Below are positions 50,704 through 64,000 of a DNA stretch of 64,000 nucleotides, piece after piece. Under the pieces are notes generated by a model that saw only the letters and a list, made by a program, of their open reading frames with translations, was not told the origin of the DNA and did not search any database. The stretch is from Callipepla californica brunnescens (taxonomy: Eukaryota; Chordata; Aves; Galliformes; Odontophoridae), in NCBI GenBank assembly GCA_023055505.1, contig JALIRH010000117.1:372001-436000 (forward strand), written 5' to 3'. The number at the start of each line of letters is the position of its first letter. The first letter of the stretch is position 1. The position numbers and the translations under genes were made by a program.

Positions 50704-53700
50704 GTCCATTTTTAATATCGCAACCTTCTCACGTTTGCCAGGCAGAACCTTCTGCAGTGAAGCTACAGAACGGAAGTCCAGTGACAGAGAGGCCTGAGGT
50801 CGAAGTCAACGGCGACCACAAGCGGCTGTTCAGTAAGAGCAACTACGGAGAGCCCCACACGAAGGGAAGCCCAAACCACCGTGTTAGCCCTGAGCTTTTA
50901 CAAGAGAAGAAAGCATGCTCCAAATATATGCAAAACGGTGGGATAAAACGCACTTTTAGTGAGCCCTCTCTGTTTGGACTTCAACAGAGCAAGAAAGTGA
51001 AGCAAGACAAAGAGGTAAATGGAGAAAAAGCTGAGCCAGAGGTTAACTATGAAAAACCAAGCATCTCCAATTGCTGCAGTGAGAAGAAATGTGAGACAGG
51101 ACAAGAAAATGAAGCTTCAGAGTCGATGCCGTCTACAAGATACAACAGTGGTGGTTCAGAAGACCCTCGTGAACTCCTGATTCAGGATGAGCAGGAGCGG
51201 GAAAACATTAATTGCCACAACAGGGACATTGTCTTACTACTCAAGAACAAGGCGGTGCCAATGCCTAATGGTGCTACAGTTTCTGCCTCTTCCATGGAAA
51301 GCATGCATGGTGAACTCCTGGAGAAAACACTGTCTCAATATTATCCAGAACATGTTTCCATAGCAATGCAGAAGAACACATCTCATATCAATGCCATTAC
51401 CAGTCAGTCTACTAATGAGTTGTCCTACGGGACAACACATTCATCCCATACCTCAGGGCAGATCACTTCCCCACAGACCTCAAACTCCGAGCTGCCTCAA
51501 GTGCCAGCTGTAGTGGTTACTAAGGTCTATGGTGCTGACGACTCCAGTAAGCCACCTGCATTGCCAGGTAACTGTTCACTTCAGAAACCAGAACTACAGC
51601 TACAGCAGCCGATTCCAGGCTATGACACACACCGGTTACCTGTAGGAAACAGTGCTGTTCATGGAAGCATAGGGCAGGTTCCCAATCAAGACCTCTCTCT
51701 AAGTTCCAGCAGTAACCTGCAAGCTCAGAATGCCACACCAGAAAGGTTTTCTGAGCAAGCAGAAAAAAATGGTGCTTTCTTTACACAGAACTCAATGTTT
51801 CACAAAGATTCCTCTACTCCTCCTGCTCCAGAAATGAACAGTGCACTGTCCGTCGTGGTGCGAGAAGGACGCCATTCCTATGACAACAGACGCGATGAAA
51901 CTCTTCCCGGAGAGATCAAGAACGAAGGGCAACAGCAGGGACCAATGCCAGAAAGTCCCGGCCTCAGCCAACAGCAACTTCACCCCCAGCAAAGGCTTCC
52001 GCAGCAGGTGCAAACATCGCAGCACGAAGTCAACGAGAGCGATCCCCGAGCTGCTGCAGCCGCCTCCATTCAGCAGCACCCAGAAGAAATGCCGCCGCCG
52101 CCATCAGAGCCTCCCCTCCAAAACCTGCACGCGTGCGGAAGCAATGGTGAGTTGCCTCAACTTTGTCAGCGTTTCCCAGGACAGAGAGAACCTGAGATTC
52201 CTCCTGACAAAGAAAAGGACCAAGTGAAAGAGTCTGTGCAACAGCCTCAGCGTTACTCAAAGCCAGCCTGGATAGAATTGGTTTCCACGCCGTTCCGGCA
52301 GGGAGAGCTTCCCCACAAGTCCAATGAAGCATTACTGCGATCAATTCTTCAGTTCCAGGCAAATACATCCAAAGCAGCTTATACGAAACAGTATGCTGGA
52401 AGTCCTGATGCATTAAAGGGGCCATCGGGACAGCCCCAGAGCCAGAGGATAATGCAACAAGAACAAATTCCCCTGCAGTACAAAAACGAGAGCTCCCAGC
52501 TGCAGCCGCATCCCACAGCTGACCCGCAGCTGCTGTTCCAAAAGCACTCAGCGCAGCCACAGCTCGCAAAGATGGATTCCCTGCTCAAGCCCCGAGTGCA
52601 GCAGCACCCTCCACAGCAGCTCCATTTCCAGCAACAACCCGAACAACAAATTGAACAGCCTTTAGGGGCCCCGCTGAAACAGCAGCACTTGAATCCCCAG
52701 CCAGGGGAAAGCGACCAGTTCTTGCATTCACACATTTTGCAACAGATGCTCCAAAAGCAGACGCAGCAGACACAGATGCCATGCAGTCCACAGCTAACCC
52801 CAAACCAGCAACAGGCTCTGCAGATGAAAAGTAAAGAACCGCCCCAAGCCATTCCCCACTCCCAAAGCAACGTGGAGCAGCAGCTGAACAGGACATCCTT
52901 CAGTCAGCCTAAAGCAGATGAGTGCTTTCAAAGCGGGCATAAGTACATTAAACCAACTGCATTCCCACTGCATAGCCCTCAGCTAGGGCTAGAGCAGGTA
53001 CAGAGCATGAACAACAAAACACCCCTTTACAGCCAGAAAACAAGTGCTGGTCTGCAGCATTCCTGCCCAAACAACGTGCACTTAACGTCTGGGAAGGAAA
53101 ACGCCACAAATCTTGATCTGGAACACTTTGGAGCAAACAAGGTGCATGACTTGCAACACGTGCAGTATTTCTCAAACAACGTGCCCCCCAAGAGAGATGT
53201 GAATCACTGTTTTCAAGAGCAAGAGCAACAGACGCAACAAGCTTCAGTTATACAGCAGCCACAAGGCTACAGCGGCAGCCTCAGTCAAGATCCCCCAAGC
53301 CAGCAGGCCGCACAGATGCCCCAGCGGTACTTACCACACAGCCAGCAAAGTCCCGCACACTCACAAGACCAGAGAGGCTGCCATTTGCAGAGCCAGACCC
53401 CAAAGGATTTTCACAAGCACGCTGCTCTAAGGTGGCATCTCTTACAGAAACAGGAGCAACAAGCATACCAGCAACCCAAAACCGAGACTGGTCCCGGCGC
53501 AGCGCGCAAGCCTATAAAGGTTGAGGCCGGCGCAAAGTCTAACTTTTGCATGCGGCTATCAACTGGGCAGCTGGAAAACAAAATGTGGAAAAAAACAATT
53601 AAACAAGAGAATCAGCACTTTGGCTGTGAGAACATGCAACAAAAGAGCATCATCGAGACAATGGAACAGCAGCTCAAACAGATACAGGTCAAATCACTGT

Positions 53701-53991
53701 TCGATCACAAGACTTTTACTGTCAAATCACCTAAGCACGTGAAGGTTGAAACAGCAGGCCCGATTACCATCCTATCCAGAAACACCAGTGCTGCAGAATT
53801 TGATACTCACACTCCAACCTTAGAACAGCAAGCAAATGCGTCTGCTGAGAAAACCCCGACCAAAAGAACAGCTGGAACTGTTCTCAATAATTTTTTAGAC
53901 TCACCTTCCAAGTTATTGGATACTCCTGTAAAAAATTTATTGGACACACCTGCCAAAACCCAGTATGATTTCCCATCTTGCAGCTGTGTTG
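50661..53991 (+). CDS. TET2: TET2 N-terminal region, first coding exon (residues 1-1110)
   Basis: Methylcytosine dioxygenase TET2 acts in the nucleus, oxidising 5-methylcytosine to 5-hydroxymethyl-, 5-formyl- and 5-carboxylcytosine with Fe(II) and 2-oxoglutarate. This exon gives the large disordered N-terminal region. The start is the ATG of MEQDRTNHVDGNRLSPF, matching the human N-terminus. Conserved blocks include NKAVPMPNGATVSASS (from about residue 197), GELLEKTLSQYYPE (about 217), a Gln/His/Pro-rich stretch (about 430-740), AALRWHLLQKQEQQ (about 920), KSIIETMEQQLKQ (about 995) and a duplicated LLDTPxK (1085-1091 and 1093-1099). It ends in FPSCSCV, whose two cysteines begin the Cys-rich zinc region. 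There is no CXXC domain, as expected for TET2. The exon ends one base into a Glu codon at donor G|gtaagt. It is about 26 residues shorter than the human equivalent, judged by residue numbering. No stop or frameshift. Confidence 0.97.
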
Positions 53992-63914
<9,923 letters not shown>

Positions 63915-64000
63915 GAAGAAAAACTAGAATCCCATTTGCAGAATCTGTCAACCCTGATGGCACCCACCTACAAGAAGCTTGCACCTGATGCGTACAACAA
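63915..64000 (+). CDS. TET2: TET2 coding exon 8, cut by the window edge
   Basis: Encodes EEKLESHLQNLSTLMAPTYK then KLAPDAYNN, residues 1293-1320 plus two bases, identical to human TET2 as I recall it. This linker leads from the Cys-rich region into the double-stranded beta-helix dioxygenase core. The human exon is 90 bases, so only about four bases of this one should be missing. The HxD iron ligands, the low-complexity insert and the C-terminus lie to the right of the window. Confidence 0.95.

Noticed and set aside
50898..53466. Minus-strand frames within the large TET2 exon (up to 179 codons)
   Set aside because: Shadows of the strongly supported + strand coding exon; Cys- and Ala-rich because of CAG/CTG-rich glutamine codons.

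Overview
The window is vertebrate nuclear DNA, most likely from a galliform bird such as chicken. It has one large intron-rich gene, a strong CpG-island promoter, and scattered 3' ends of CR1 LINEs carrying the avian-type terminal ATTCTATG motif. No bacterial or viral gene organisation is present. The gene is TET2 (ten-eleven translocation 2, a 5-methylcytosine dioxygenase) on the + strand. It is cut off by the right edge of the window, inside the exon that corresponds to human coding exon 8.

Layout: 1 to about 5,110 is the 5' flank with no recognisable gene and one CR1 fragment. About 5,120-7,290 is the CpG-island promoter. It holds a segment at about 6,018-6,168 that resembles the non-coding first exon of mammalian TET2, with CRE-like and YY1-like motifs and a splice donor after 6,168. 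Intron 1 (6,169-50,615, 44 kb) has no recognisable coding sequence. It carries five CR1 fragments, an old MIR/CORE-type SINE, simple repeats, an internal CpG-island-like patch at 29,470-29,805, and three same-orientation copies of a roughly 38-bp E-box plus forkhead composite motif. Human TET2 has a second non-coding exon, which I could not find here.

Coding part: the giant first coding exon (50,616-53,991, ATG at 50,661) encodes 1,110 residues of the poorly structured, glutamine-rich N-terminal region. Exons at 56,041-56,131, 59,526-59,619, 60,659-60,867, 61,654-61,804 and 63,915-64,000 encode the Cys-rich part of the catalytic region. Their lengths are 91, 94, 209 and 151 nt, then at least 86 nt, and the reading frame joins perfectly across every junction. 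The zinc ligands, the DNA-contact residues and the arginine that binds the co-substrate are all present. The double-stranded beta-helix core with its HxD iron ligands lies beyond the window, as does the rest of the protein.

The points most worth a second look are the triplicated E-box/forkhead composite motif in intron 1, an upstream ATG whose reading frame overlaps the TET2 start codon, the intragenic CpG patch, and the immediate in-frame stop after the exon-3 donor, which would give a catalytically dead short isoform if intron 3 were retained.
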